A DNA stretch of 64,000 bases from an uncultured Clostridia bacterium (GTDB taxonomy: Bacteria > Bacillota > Clostridia > Oscillospirales > Ruminococcaceae): NCBI GenBank assembly GCA_947168885.1, contig CAMVNQ010000010.1, forward strand, positions 45,701 to 109,700, written 5' to 3'. The translations under genes were made by a program, and so were the position numbers. Each line of letters starts with the position of its first letter. Position 1 is the stretch's first letter. The notes under the pieces are model-generated. The model searched no databases. It saw only the letters and a program-made list of their open reading frames with translations, and was not told the DNA's origin. This document shows, in pieces, positions 1 to 8,037 of the stretch.

Positions 1-1136
1 GGACCGTAAAAGTACGGAAAAAGGACGACTACGATGATATCGGGCTGAACTTCGAGACCTATCTAATGGACAAGAAGCACTCGTGCCATAACAAATGCAT
101 ATTCTGCTTTATCGACCAGCTTCCGCCGAATATGCGCGAAACACTCTACTTCAAGGACGACGACAGCAGGCTGAGTTTCCTTCAGGGCAGCTATATAACG
201 CTTACAAACATGACCGAAAGCGACATAGAGCGCATAATAAAGATGAAGCTCAACGTCAACGTCTCGGTACATACCACCGACCCCGAACTGCGGAAAAAAA
301 TGCTCTGTAACCGCTTCGCGGGCGATGTTCTGCGATACATTAAACAAATGGCGGACGGCGGGATAACCATGAACTGCCAGATCGTTCTCTGCCGCGGATA
401 TAACGACGGCGAAAAGCTCAGTCAGACACTCTCAGACCTCACAGCCCTTTACCCTGCCGTACAAAGCATAGCAGTAGTCCCGTTCGGCGCGACAAGATAC
501 CGCGAAGGTCTGCCGCAGATAGCGCTTCACGACGCGAAGTCCGCCGGTGATGCCGTCGATATTATCGAGAGTTTCGCCGAAAAGATGCTCGCCGAGCACG
601 GTGAACGTGTTGCCTACCCCGCCGACGAGCTTTTCATCACCGCCGGGCGCGAGCTCCCGCCGAGCGAATACTATGGGAGCTTCGACCAGTACGAGAACGG
701 TGTCGGTATGTGGTCGTATCTGCGCGACGGCTTCATCGAAGAGCTGAACGAACGCGAGGCCGATGATCTGCCTCGAAAGCTTACGATAGCGACCGGCGTA
801 CTTGCCGCGCCGCTCATAGAACAGCTTTCGGAACGGCTCTGCACAAAATTCACGGGCTGCGGAATAAAGGTAAACGCAATAAAAAACCGATTTTTCGGTG
901 AGACGGTCACGGTAGCGGGACTCACAACGGGAAACGACCTCATCGACCAGCTTTCCTCTGCCGGCGACCTCGGAAGCCGCGTCCTTATACCGAAAGCTAT
1001 GCTGAAAGCGGACGAGGACATCTTCCTCGACGATGTTACGCTCGAACAGGTCGGTCAGGCACTCGGCGTTCCGGTTATACCCGTAGGCGAGGAGCCGTAT
1101 GAACTTATAGACGCAATACTTGACGCGGAAATGTGA
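1..1136 (+). CDS. DUF512-family radical SAM protein (5' partial)
   Basis: The reading frame is open from the first bases of the window, so the start codon lies upstream. Near the visible N-terminus a CxxxCxxC cluster (CHNKCIFC) is the usual radical SAM 4Fe-4S ligand set, followed by FIDQLPPNMRETLYFKDDD, typical of the family that combines a PDZ-like segment, a radical SAM core and a C-terminal DUF512 domain. The visible C-terminal half, including the GYNDG and VVPFGATRY stretches, fits DUF512. The reaction of this family is not established. No operon partner is visible on its left, and a strong terminator overlaps its stop codon, so it ends its transcription unit. Family assignment is by motif recognition; the substrate is unknown. 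Confidence 0.85.
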   Translation, partial: TVKVRKKDDYDDIGLNFETYLMDKKHSCHNKCIFCFIDQLPPNMRETLYFKDDDSRLSFLQGSYITLTNMTESDIERIIKMKLNVNVSVHTTDPELRKKMLCNRFAGDVLRYIKQMADGGITMNCQIVLCRGYNDGEKLSQTLSDLTALYPAVQSIAVVPFGATRYREGLPQIALHDAKSAGDAVDIIESFAEKMLAEHGERVAYPADELFITAGRELPPSEYYGSFDQYENGVGMWSYLRDGFIEELNEREADDLPRKLTIATGVLAAPLIEQLSERLCTKFTGCGIKVNAIKNRFFGETVTVAGLTTGNDLIDQLSSAGDLGSRVLIPKAMLKADEDIFLDDVTLEQVGQALGVPVIPVGEEPYELIDAILDAEM

Positions 1137-1152
1137 TTTCCGCGTCATTTTT
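1121..1152 (+). terminator. Intrinsic terminator overlapping the radical SAM stop codon
   Basis: A perfect 12-bp stem (TGACGCGGAAAT / ATTTCCGCGTCA) with a 3-nt GTG loop is followed by ATTTTTGT. The 5' arm lies in the last codons and the stop codon sits at the loop, so gene end and terminator are merged. Confidence 0.85.
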
Positions 1153-1322
1153 GTACAGGAAAATGTAATAAGTGAGATTTGTACAATACGACGAAATGTC
1201 TGCCCCGAAGCAGATAAACGTCAGAAGAAAACAGTCATATCTTGTATATGGTCAAGCCGTATATGTCAAACAGGAACTTTATTTTTTGTTGAAATTTTAC
1301 AAATATCAACACACCGTTTGCG

Positions 1323-1351
1323 TTGACTTTACGGTACGAAAGCGGTATAAT
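1323..1351 (+). promoter_or_regulatory. Sigma-A promoter of the G5/3D gene
   Basis: TTGACT at 1323-1328 and a perfect TATAAT at 1346-1351 are separated by 17 bp. The -10 box lies about 64 bp before the chosen ATG at 1415. Confidence 0.85.
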
Positions 1352-1414
1352 CAGCTTAATTCGTCAATACTGTTTAACGGAAGGATCAGTTTGGTATTTC
1401 AGGAGAAAACGAAT

Positions 1415-2662
1415 ATGAAAGTATCGTTCCGATCAGCTAAAAGCGGCGCAGGAACAGCGTCCACCATAATATCGACTGCCGCAGTATTGACTGCTTCGGC
1501 TGCGCTTTGCGCTGCAAAACTTGCCGCCCCGAAGACCGAAGCCGTGATCTTCGACGGCGAGTACATTGAAACATATAATACCCGTGCCGGCGATCTCAAT
1601 GAATTTATTCTTGAGCAGGATCGGCGGCTGCACCCGTTCGACCGCATAACCTATGCGGGAATGACCGAAAGCGGAGGTTACGAACTTGTTGTGGAGCGTG
1701 CTCCGGACATTACTATCGTCGCCGACGGCATAGAAAAGGAAGTAAAGGCGCTCCGCGGAGAAACAGTCTCCGATCTTCTTGCCCGGGAATGCATAACTTA
1801 CGACTACTGCGACCATGTATCTCCCGAACCCGACGCATCTATCACGGGTAACTGCACGGTCACGGTAGAACGTTCCTTCCCCGTGACGATAAATGCGGAC
1901 GGAGTAACAAAAACTACTGCGGCGGCGGGAATCACCGTCGGGGAACTTCTGATCCGGGAGGGTCTGAAGCTCGGCGGATATGACGAGATGAACTGCTCGA
2001 CCGACGATATGATATACGAGGGCATGACGATAGACATTACACGCGTGCAGTATAAGGAACACGAGAAAAAACAGCCCATACCCTTCGATACGGAGTACAT
2101 CACTTCACCGAACATAAAGATCGGCGAAAGCGAGACAGTCACCGAGGGAAAAGACGGCACGGCTATAATAACAATAACAGAGAAATATGTGAACGGCGAG
2201 CTTGTTTCCAGCGAAGCCACCGACACCGGCGTTATCGAACCGATAAACGCGGTCATAGCGGAAGGCGCGGCTATCGGTACCCCGTACAGCAAGCGCGAGG
2301 GCAACTTCACACTCAAAAACGGTATCCCTACCGAATACGAGTACGTTCTCAAAGGCAAAGTCACCGCGTACTATGCTCCCGAGGGCGTAGTCGGCACATA
2401 CAGCGGCCGTCCGCTCGTTATCGGCTCGGTTGGTGTTGACCCGGACGTTATCCCGTTCGGCTCAGAGCTTTACATCGTTTCAGAGGATGGCACACACGTT
2501 TACGGCTATGCCGTGGCTTCCGACACTGGTGATATAAAGGGCTCCGGCGTTCTCTGCGACGCGTATATGGGTACGACCTATGAGGACTGCCTTTGGTGGC
2601 AGGCGCAGTACTGCAACGTATATGTGCTCTCCGTAGGAGATAACAGCGTTTATTGGATGTGA
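1415..2662 (+). CDS. Exported YabE-like protein with DUF348, G5 and 3D domains
   Basis: Predicted 415-residue exported cell-wall protein. The start at 1415 was chosen because AGGAGAAAACGAAT gives a ribosome site at proper distance and lies downstream of the promoter; the frame is open further upstream but that would precede the promoter. Residues about 10-37 form an N-terminal hydrophobic segment. Two ubiquitin-like DUF348 repeats follow (about 45-200), then a G5-like region (about 215-290) and a C-terminal 3D domain (about 315-415) with GVDPDVIPFGSELYI and ASDTGDIKG, carrying the three Asp residues that name it. 3D domains in this setting are lytic transglycosylase-like enzymes acting on peptidoglycan, as in Bacillus YabE and actinobacterial Rpf proteins. 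It is monocistronic and ends in a hairpin element shared with two other gaps. Confidence 0.85.
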   Translation: MKVSFRSAKSGAGTASTIISTAAVLTASAALCAAKLAAPKTEAVIFDGEYIETYNTRAGDLNEFILEQDRRLHPFDRITYAGMTESGGYELVVERAPDITIVADGIEKEVKALRGETVSDLLARECITYDYCDHVSPEPDASITGNCTVTVERSFPVTINADGVTKTTAAAGITVGELLIREGLKLGGYDEMNCSTDDMIYEGMTIDITRVQYKEHEKKQPIPFDTEYITSPNIKIGESETVTEGKDGTAIITITEKYVNGELVSSEATDTGVIEPINAVIAEGAAIGTPYSKREGNFTLKNGIPTEYEYVLKGKVTAYYAPEGVVGTYSGRPLVIGSVGVDPDVIPFGSELYIVSEDGTHVYGYAVASDTGDIKGSGVLCDAYMGTTYEDCLWWQAQYCNVYVLSVGDNSVYWM

Positions 2663-2678
2663 CCCGTTCCTTCAACAG

Positions 2679-2840
2679 GCGCGTCTGCGGACGCGCGGTC
2701 TTCGCAGACAGCGCTGGGCTTACGCAGCCCAGACCTGCGGCAGGCATTCGCCTGCACCAAAAGCTGCCGCGTTATAAAAAGACAGTTTCATCAATAAAAC
2801 AAAAATACAGCAGACCCGAACGACGAGTCTGCTGTTTCTT
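2679..2840 (+). repeat. Modular intergenic hairpin/terminator element, copy 1
   Basis: Begins 16 bp after the 3D-gene stop. It contains GCGCGTC-tgcg-GACGCGC, a GTCTGCG/CGCAGAC pairing, GCTGGGCT/AGCCCAG, GCAGGC-att-cGCCTGC, then an A-rich spacer and a terminator stem CAGCAGAC (2808-2815)/GTCTGCTG (2827-2834) followed by TTTCTTT. The same order recurs inverted at 14088-14230 and directly at 24855-25140. All three lie between convergent genes, with the GC-rich end next to the stop codon of the gene it terminates. Confidence 0.8.
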
Positions 2841-2918
2841 TATGCTTTTAAGTATATTCCCCGCTTAACAGCGCAGCTATCAAAAGCTTTAGGGAAGAGA
2901 GGGTGGGAGTTTGAGGGA

Positions 2919-2979
2919 GGGAGAGGATGACCCTTTCTCGAAAGGGTCTCCTCTTCCTTCCTCATGCGCCGCAAGGCGC
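2919..2979 (-). terminator. Hairpin pair downstream of pta
   Basis: Right after the pta stop codon the minus strand holds GCGCC-ttgc-GGCGC (2966-2979) and a longer stem centred on GACCCTTTC/GAAAGGGTC (2929-2948) extended by purine/pyrimidine arms. There is no long U-run, so it may act as a 3' stabiliser or a weak terminator. It faces the element that ends the opposing gene. Confidence 0.5.
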
Positions 2980-2982
2980 TGA

Positions 2983-3999
2983 TCAAGCCATGCCGGCTGT
3001 GATGATAGCCATTTTATAGACTTCCTCTGCGTTGCAGCCGCGGGAAAGGTCGTTGATAGGCGCGTTGAGACCCTGTAAGATAGGACCGTAAGCTTCATAG
3101 CCGCCGAGACGCTGCGCTATCTTATAGCCGATGTTGCCTGCTTCGATAAGCGGGAAGATGAACGTGTTCGCCTGACCTGCTACCTTGGAATCGGGGCACT
3201 TGGTCTTTGCAACTTCCTCGGAAACAGCAGCATCGAACTGGAACTCGCCGTCGATTGTGAGCTCGGGATCGATCTTGCGTGCTTCGATGACCGCGTCGTG
3301 AGAGAGCTGAACTGTGCCGCCCTTACCGGAGCCGTATGTAGAGAAGCTGAGCACCGCTACCTTCGGGTCAATACCGAAGTATGCTGCTGTTCTCGCGGTC
3401 TCGACCGCTACTTCTGCGAGCTGCTGAGCCGCTGTGAGAGTAACGTTGCCGTCCTTATCGACCTTGTCGGAGTAGCTCAGGTTGATAGCGCAGTCGCCCA
3501 TAGCTATCTTTTCCTCAGCGCCGTCCTTCTCTCTGAAAAGAATGAACGAAGAGCTTACAAGGTTAGAACCCTTCTTCGTCTTTACTATCTGAAGCGCGGG
3601 ACGTACCGTATCGGCTGTCGAGTATGTAGCGCCGCCCAGAAGAGCGTCCGCCTTGCCCATTTTAACGAGCATCGTACCGAAGTAGTTGGACTTCTTGAGA
3701 AGATTGCGGCATTCTTCCTCGGTCATCTTGCCCTTGCGGAGCTCGACCATTGCCGCTACCATAGCCTCGAAATCAGCATATCCGAGAGGATCGATGATCT
3801 CTGCCTTATCAATGGCAAAACCGCCGTCCGCAGCAGCTTTCTTCACCTCGTCGGGGTTTCCGCAGAGGATAACGCCCATAAGCTCTTCCTTGAGAAGTCT
3901 GTCAGCAGCGGAGAGGATACGCGGGTCTGTGCCCTCTGTGAATACGATAGTCTTTTTGCTTGCCTTTAAGTTCGCAAGCAGCTTGTCAAACATTGCCAT
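2983..3999 (-). CDS. pta: Phosphate acetyltransferase
   Basis: A 338-residue protein of the short, catalytic-domain-only Pta form; the length is normal for clostridia. It interconverts acetyl-CoA plus phosphate with acetyl phosphate plus CoA in the cytosol, the step before acetate kinase in acetate formation. The N-terminus has the FTEGTDPRILSAADRLL stretch, and the core holds the GGATYSTADTVRPALQ and LSFSTYGSGKG segments conserved in Pta enzymes; the C-terminus has the GPILQGLNAPINDLSRGC segment typical of the family. A strong GGAGGT lies 8 bp before the ATG. No acetate kinase gene is next to it, unlike many genomes where ack follows, so ack must be elsewhere. It is expressed alone from a promoter at about 4038-4065. 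Phosphotransbutyrylase is a related alternative, but the sequence pattern favours Pta. Confidence 0.93.
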   Translation of the reverse strand: MAMFDKLLANLKASKKTIVFTEGTDPRILSAADRLLKEELMGVILCGNPDEVKKAAADGGFAIDKAEIIDPLGYADFEAMVAAMVELRKGKMTEEECRNLLKKSNYFGTMLVKMGKADALLGGATYSTADTVRPALQIVKTKKGSNLVSSSFILFREKDGAEEKIAMGDCAINLSYSDKVDKDGNVTLTAAQQLAEVAVETARTAAYFGIDPKVAVLSFSTYGSGKGGTVQLSHDAVIEARKIDPELTIDGEFQFDAAVSEEVAKTKCPDSKVAGQANTFIFPLIEAGNIGYKIAQRLGGYEAYGPILQGLNAPINDLSRGCNAEEVYKMAIITAGMA

Positions 4000-4037
4000 A
4001 AGTATGTGACCTCCGTAATATAAAAAATCTACAATTC

Positions 4038-4065
4038 ATTATACCACTTTTTCACAAAATTGCAA
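4038..4065 (-). promoter_or_regulatory. Sigma-A promoter of pta
   Basis: On the minus strand TTGCAA (4065-4060) and TATAAT (4043-4038) are 16 bp apart, about 40 bp before the pta ATG. The rest of the 4000-4340 gap holds only this and the opposing promoter. Confidence 0.7.
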
Positions 4066-4268
4066 GTCTTTTTTGTATGTATCGCACACATTTTGCGTGA
4101 ATGCTAATCTCCCGGAAAGAGCGCAAAACGTGAGATCATTCGTGACAAAAGCACAGTTTCGGTATAAAATGTCGTTTTTACAATGTAAAAATGATGATTT
4201 TTTCGTCACATCTGACGGTAAAAACGAATAAATCAGATGCACTTTTATATGAAGAATGAAAAAAACAC

Positions 4269-4297
4269 TTGATTTACGAATAATTATATGATATAAT
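4269..4297 (+). promoter_or_regulatory. Sigma-A promoter of the signalling operon
   Basis: TTGATT (4269-4274), 17 bp, TATAAT (4292-4297), followed by the AAGGAGGTG ribosome site and ATG at 4341. It probably drives the five genes up to 9867. Confidence 0.75.
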
Positions 4298-4340
4298 AGA
4301 AAATGATAATTTATGCCTTTTTTCAAGGAGGTGCGGAAAT

Positions 4341-5549
4341 ATGGAAGCCGATCGCATAATAGGCGACTTCCTCAAACAGGAGATCGGCGGTGTCATTGTT
4401 ACCGACGAATCTCACAATATACTTTACTCCGATAACAAGACAGAGCTTTCCGAGCACACGATGAAACGATTTCTGCACCGCCTTCCCTCTCTCGAGATAA
4501 ACGAGCGGAAAACGTGGGAACTGACCGATTCGGATAACGACAAGTATTACCGGCTGCTTTCCGTATCCAAGGAATATGACGGAAAGACCTATATCTGCCA
4601 TTTTGTCAGCGATGTCAGCGAGCTCGCAAACCTCTCAAAGAACATATCCGAATACTCAAAACGCATATCTGACTTCTCGGATTTCCAGGGTAAGATTCTC
4701 AAGGTCATATCCAAGCCCTATGACAGCTTTCTCCCCGCCCTCGCGGAGCTCTGCAACAGCAGCGAAGCAATAATCCGCATGGAGCACAAGGCAGAGAACA
4801 AGATAGTGTGTACGATATATGACGGCGAAGTCAGACGCGAGAACCATTCTCTCGGCGACGGAGACACCTACGCTTTCTCCATGAAGCGCTTCGACAAAGT
4901 TGACGGATACCGGTGCATCATATCCGACACCGCCGCGGACAGAAGGTACGCCGTGCTTCTGAAGGAAGATGAGCAGTTCAGCGAAGATTACTTCAAGGAC
5001 ATCGCGGTATATAACACAATAAGGCTCTACGTCGAGAACGGAATGCTTCGTGAGAAGATAATCTATGAAAGCGAGCATGACCGTCTCACCGGATTCTACA
5101 ATATGAACAAGTTTTCGGAATTGTCCGCGAACGACTTCGGTCACCCCGAAACGATCGCGGTATATATAGCCGGAGTGAGCGACCTCGAATATATGAACGA
5201 TCACTACGGAAACGAAGCAGGCGATGCTATCATTAAAAAAGCATCGGAAAGCATACGCCCCGAGCTCGGAGACGATGTTCTCGGCTTCAGGACAAGCGGC
5301 GACAAATTCACGATCATAGCAAGAAACAAAACGGAAAGCGAAGCGAGAAAGTTCATACAGGTCTGGAAAGACAGGCTTGCGCTTCTGAACAGCACCGACG
5401 GTCGGTTCCGGTGCACTATCTCATGCGGAATGGCTTTCGCAGACGGAGACTATATAACCGACAGGCTGCTTGAACAGGCAGACGTAGGAATGTATCGGGA
5501 AAAGAGGAGACTTAAAGAAGAGCTTATCAAGAAGGCCGCGATAACATAA
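4341..5549 (+). CDS. PAS-like/GGDEF-domain protein with degenerate GGDEF motif
   Basis: A 402-residue cytosolic protein with no membrane segment. Residues about 1-100 look like a PAS-type sensor (IVTDESHNILYSDN), about 105-235 a GAF-like region, and about 245-400 a GGDEF domain recognisable by HDRLTGFYNMNKF and the helical C-terminus (LLEQADVGMYREKRR). The signature loop reads RTSGDKFTI, so GGDEF is replaced by SGDKF; the catalytic/metal residues are therefore altered and diguanylate cyclase activity is doubtful. It may instead bind GTP or c-di-GMP, or act by protein contacts. It is the first gene of an operon with an RsbW-like kinase, a STAS protein and two PP2C phosphatases, spaced 22 bp from the next gene, suggesting it feeds a signal into partner switching. 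Confidence 0.8.
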   Translation: MEADRIIGDFLKQEIGGVIVTDESHNILYSDNKTELSEHTMKRFLHRLPSLEINERKTWELTDSDNDKYYRLLSVSKEYDGKTYICHFVSDVSELANLSKNISEYSKRISDFSDFQGKILKVISKPYDSFLPALAELCNSSEAIIRMEHKAENKIVCTIYDGEVRRENHSLGDGDTYAFSMKRFDKVDGYRCIISDTAADRRYAVLLKEDEQFSEDYFKDIAVYNTIRLYVENGMLREKIIYESEHDRLTGFYNMNKFSELSANDFGHPETIAVYIAGVSDLEYMNDHYGNEAGDAIIKKASESIRPELGDDVLGFRTSGDKFTIIARNKTESEARKFIQVWKDRLALLNSTDGRFRCTISCGMAFADGDYITDRLLEQADVGMYREKRRLKEELIKKAAIT

Positions 5550-5571
5550 CGCGGTATCAGGAGGACAGTTT

Positions 5572-6003
5572 ATGAGGGAACTTAAAATAGAGGCGACCAT
5601 CGAGAACCTCTCAAAAGTTTTTACTTTCCTGCAGGAGTCTCTCGAACATTGTGACGCCCCCCCGAAAGTAAAGCGACAGATAAAGCTGTGCGTCGAAGAG
5701 ATATACATGAATATCACACACTATGCTTACAACCCCGAAACGGGTATAGCAAAGATAGGAGTCGAACTTAAAGACGACGGCAAGGATCAGGAACGGATAG
5801 TTATCTCGTTCGCAGACAAAGGAAAGCCTTATGATCCTTTAGCCAAGCAGGATCCGGACATCAACTTAAGTCTCGACGACAGACCGATAGGCGGTCTCGG
5901 GATATATCTTGTCAAAACCACAATGGACAATGTCGCTTATGAGCACAAGGACGGTCAGAATGTTCTTACCATTGAAAAAGATTTTGAGAAAAATGCCAAA
6001 TAA
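5572..6003 (+). CDS. RsbW/SpoIIAB-like ATP-binding anti-sigma kinase
   Basis: A 143-residue single-domain GHKL ATPase. Recognisable boxes are the N-box-like VEEIYMNITHYAY, the G1-like FADKGKPYDP and the G2-like PIGGLGIYLVKTTMD. Proteins of this family hold a sigma factor or another partner and phosphorylate the Ser of a STAS antagonist. A good AGGAGGACAG site precedes the ATG. The next gene is exactly such a STAS protein, and two PP2C phosphatases follow, so the set forms a complete partner-switch module. No sigma factor gene lies in the operon, so the output target is not shown here. Confidence 0.88.
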   Translation: MRELKIEATIENLSKVFTFLQESLEHCDAPPKVKRQIKLCVEEIYMNITHYAYNPETGIAKIGVELKDDGKDQERIVISFADKGKPYDPLAKQDPDINLSLDDRPIGGLGIYLVKTTMDNVAYEHKDGQNVLTIEKDFEKNAK

Positions 6004-6052
6004 GAGCATAACCAGCAAAACAAGTAAATGAGTAACACAGGAGAACAATAAT

Positions 6053-6349
6053 ATGAATTTTGAAAAGACAAATAACGGAACAACACTTACAGTAGAACTT
6101 GTAGGCGAGGTAGATTCCATGAACACCCCAGAACTCGAAGAAAAGCTTCTCAAGGAGATCGACGGCGTAAAAGAGCTCATATTCGACCTCAAGGGTCTTG
6201 AATACATATCATCCGCAGGTCTCAGAGTTCTGCTCACCATGCAGAAAACTATGAAGGCACAGGGTTCTATGATCATAAGGAACACGAATGAAGAAGTTAT
6301 GGAAATCTTCAAGGTGACCGGCTTCGTAAGACTGCTCAATCTGGTATGA
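6053..6349 (+). CDS. STAS-domain anti-sigma factor antagonist
   Basis: A 98-residue STAS protein of the SpoIIAA/RsbV class. The segment GLEYISSAGLRVLLTMQ carries the conserved phosphorylatable Ser in SSAGLR. It is the expected substrate of the kinase encoded just upstream and of the SpoIIE-like phosphatases downstream. Ribosome site AGGAGAACAAT. Its stop overlaps the start of the next gene by four bases (ATGA), which suggests coupled translation with the phosphatase that would dephosphorylate it. Confidence 0.9.
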   Translation: MNFEKTNNGTTLTVELVGEVDSMNTPELEEKLLKEIDGVKELIFDLKGLEYISSAGLRVLLTMQKTMKAQGSMIIRNTNEEVMEIFKVTGFVRLLNLV

Positions 6350-8016
6350 AAGTAAAGTTCAGCGCAAGGATACTTGTATTCGGTGCGATTGCTCTTACCG
6401 TTCTGATACTCTTTATCTCGTTCATACTGTACAGTCACAGCTCCGGGCAGCTAATAGAACAAAATACGGAGATGTATCTTACAGAAAATGCAAAAGCGAT
6501 CTCTTCAACATTCTATACTGTGCTGAACGACCAGCTCGTCATGCTTGAATCGCAGGTGCGCTACTTCAACGAGATAGATATTACCGACTATAACAAGATG
6601 AAAGATACCATTATGTCCACAAAGGGTATCGGAACGTTCAAGAACATAGGTGTAGCGAACTCTACCGGAGCAACAACAAACTATAACGGCAGATCATCAG
6701 GCAATATATTGCTCACTGACTACTTCAAGGAAGCCATGACCGGCGTAGAAGCGATCTCCGCTATAACATACACCGATGAGGACGGTGACGAGGTACTTGC
6801 ACTTGCCGTACCGATAAAGCAGAACGGCAGGGTAGTCGGCGTTGTTTACGGTACTTTCACCAAAGATATACTAAACTCGCTTATCGATAAGGTTAGTTTT
6901 GCAGAGATGGGCTCGAATTTCCTTGTCGATAATGACGGAACAATACTTGCCAGATCTGCAAATGACCGATATATACCGGAAGGCGTTTTTAACTTCAATG
7001 AGCTCGCTCAGGTCGATTTCACCACCAAAGACGACAAAGTGCTGCATTTCAAGGTGGATAACACCGATATGCTCGCTGTAAAAACTTCGATAGGCCTTCA
7101 TGACTGGAGCTTTGTGAACGTCCTTCCCGAATCCGTTATATCAGAGATTTCGACAAATCTCTCTCTATCTGTAATCAAAGTCATTATATCCGTTATCATA
7201 GCTTTCCTGCTTCTCGTCGGATCGATACTCATTCTTTTCCGGCAGATAAAGGGCGTGACCGCGGAAAAAGAACGTATTTCAGCGGAGCTCAGTGTCGCAA
7301 CGAAGATACAGGCGGATATGATGCCGTACGATTTCCCGGAGAGAGACGATCTGGCGCTTTACGCGACCATGACGCCCGCCAAGGAAATAGGCGGAGACTT
7401 CTACGACTTCATGTTCATCGACGATGACCGACTTGTCATGATAATGGCGGACGTAGCGGGAAAAGGAGTGCCTGCCGCACTCTTCATGGTAAGCGCAAAG
7501 GCTATAATACGAAATGTAACGAGAAACGGCGGTACTCCGTCGGAAATACTCGAAAAATCCAACAATATAATTTGTGAGAACAACAAACATAATCTCTTCG
7601 TGACCGTGTGGCTCGGTATACTCACTATCTCGACGGGCGAGCTCATATACTCGAATGCAGGACACGAATACCCCGCAGTAAGACACGGAGATTCGGGCTT
7701 CAGGCTTGTTGAGGAAGAAAACTGTCCCCCGATCGGTGCTGTAGAAGATCTCGAATTTGACGACCACACCATAATTCTCGAACCGGATGACGCTCTGTTC
7801 CTTTACACGGACGGCGTTCCGGAAGCCAAAAGCGCAGACGGCGAGCGCTTCGGCATCGAGAGAATGCTCGATACTCTAAACGAATACAGCAGTATCGGTC
7901 TCGAAAAGACTCTCACGGATATGAAAGCAAGGATCGACAAATTCAACGGAAACAAAGACCCGTTTGATGATGTTACAATGATGGGATTGAAATACTTCGG
8001 GAAAAATAATAAATAA
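6346..8016 (+). CDS. Membrane PP2C (SpoIIE/RsbU-type) phosphatase with extracellular sensor, first copy
   Basis: A 556-residue protein. One membrane helix at about 7-29 and a second at about 279-300 enclose a roughly 250-residue outside domain that resembles a Cache-type sensor (DEDGDEVLALAVPIKQNGRVVGVVYG, FLVDNDGTILARS). After a short helical linker the SpoIIE/PP2C domain spans about 331-556, with EIGGDFYD, MADVAGKGVPAALFM, NAGHEYPAVRHG and LFLYTDGVPEA, carrying the metal-binding Asp residues. It should dephosphorylate the STAS protein encoded just upstream in response to an external ligand. It overlaps that gene by 4 nt. Confidence 0.88.
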   Translation: MKVKFSARILVFGAIALTVLILFISFILYSHSSGQLIEQNTEMYLTENAKAISSTFYTVLNDQLVMLESQVRYFNEIDITDYNKMKDTIMSTKGIGTFKNIGVANSTGATTNYNGRSSGNILLTDYFKEAMTGVEAISAITYTDEDGDEVLALAVPIKQNGRVVGVVYGTFTKDILNSLIDKVSFAEMGSNFLVDNDGTILARSANDRYIPEGVFNFNELAQVDFTTKDDKVLHFKVDNTDMLAVKTSIGLHDWSFVNVLPESVISEISTNLSLSVIKVIISVIIAFLLLVGSILILFRQIKGVTAEKERISAELSVATKIQADMMPYDFPERDDLALYATMTPAKEIGGDFYDFMFIDDDRLVMIMADVAGKGVPAALFMVSAKAIIRNVTRNGGTPSEILEKSNNIICENNKHNLFVTVWLGILTISTGELIYSNAGHEYPAVRHGDSGFRLVEEENCPPIGAVEDLEFDDHTIILEPDDALFLYTDGVPEAKSADGERFGIERMLDTLNEYSSIGLEKTLTDMKARIDKFNGNKDPFDDVTMMGLKYFGKNNK

Positions 8017-8037
8017 ACATTTGTACGAGGCTTGATA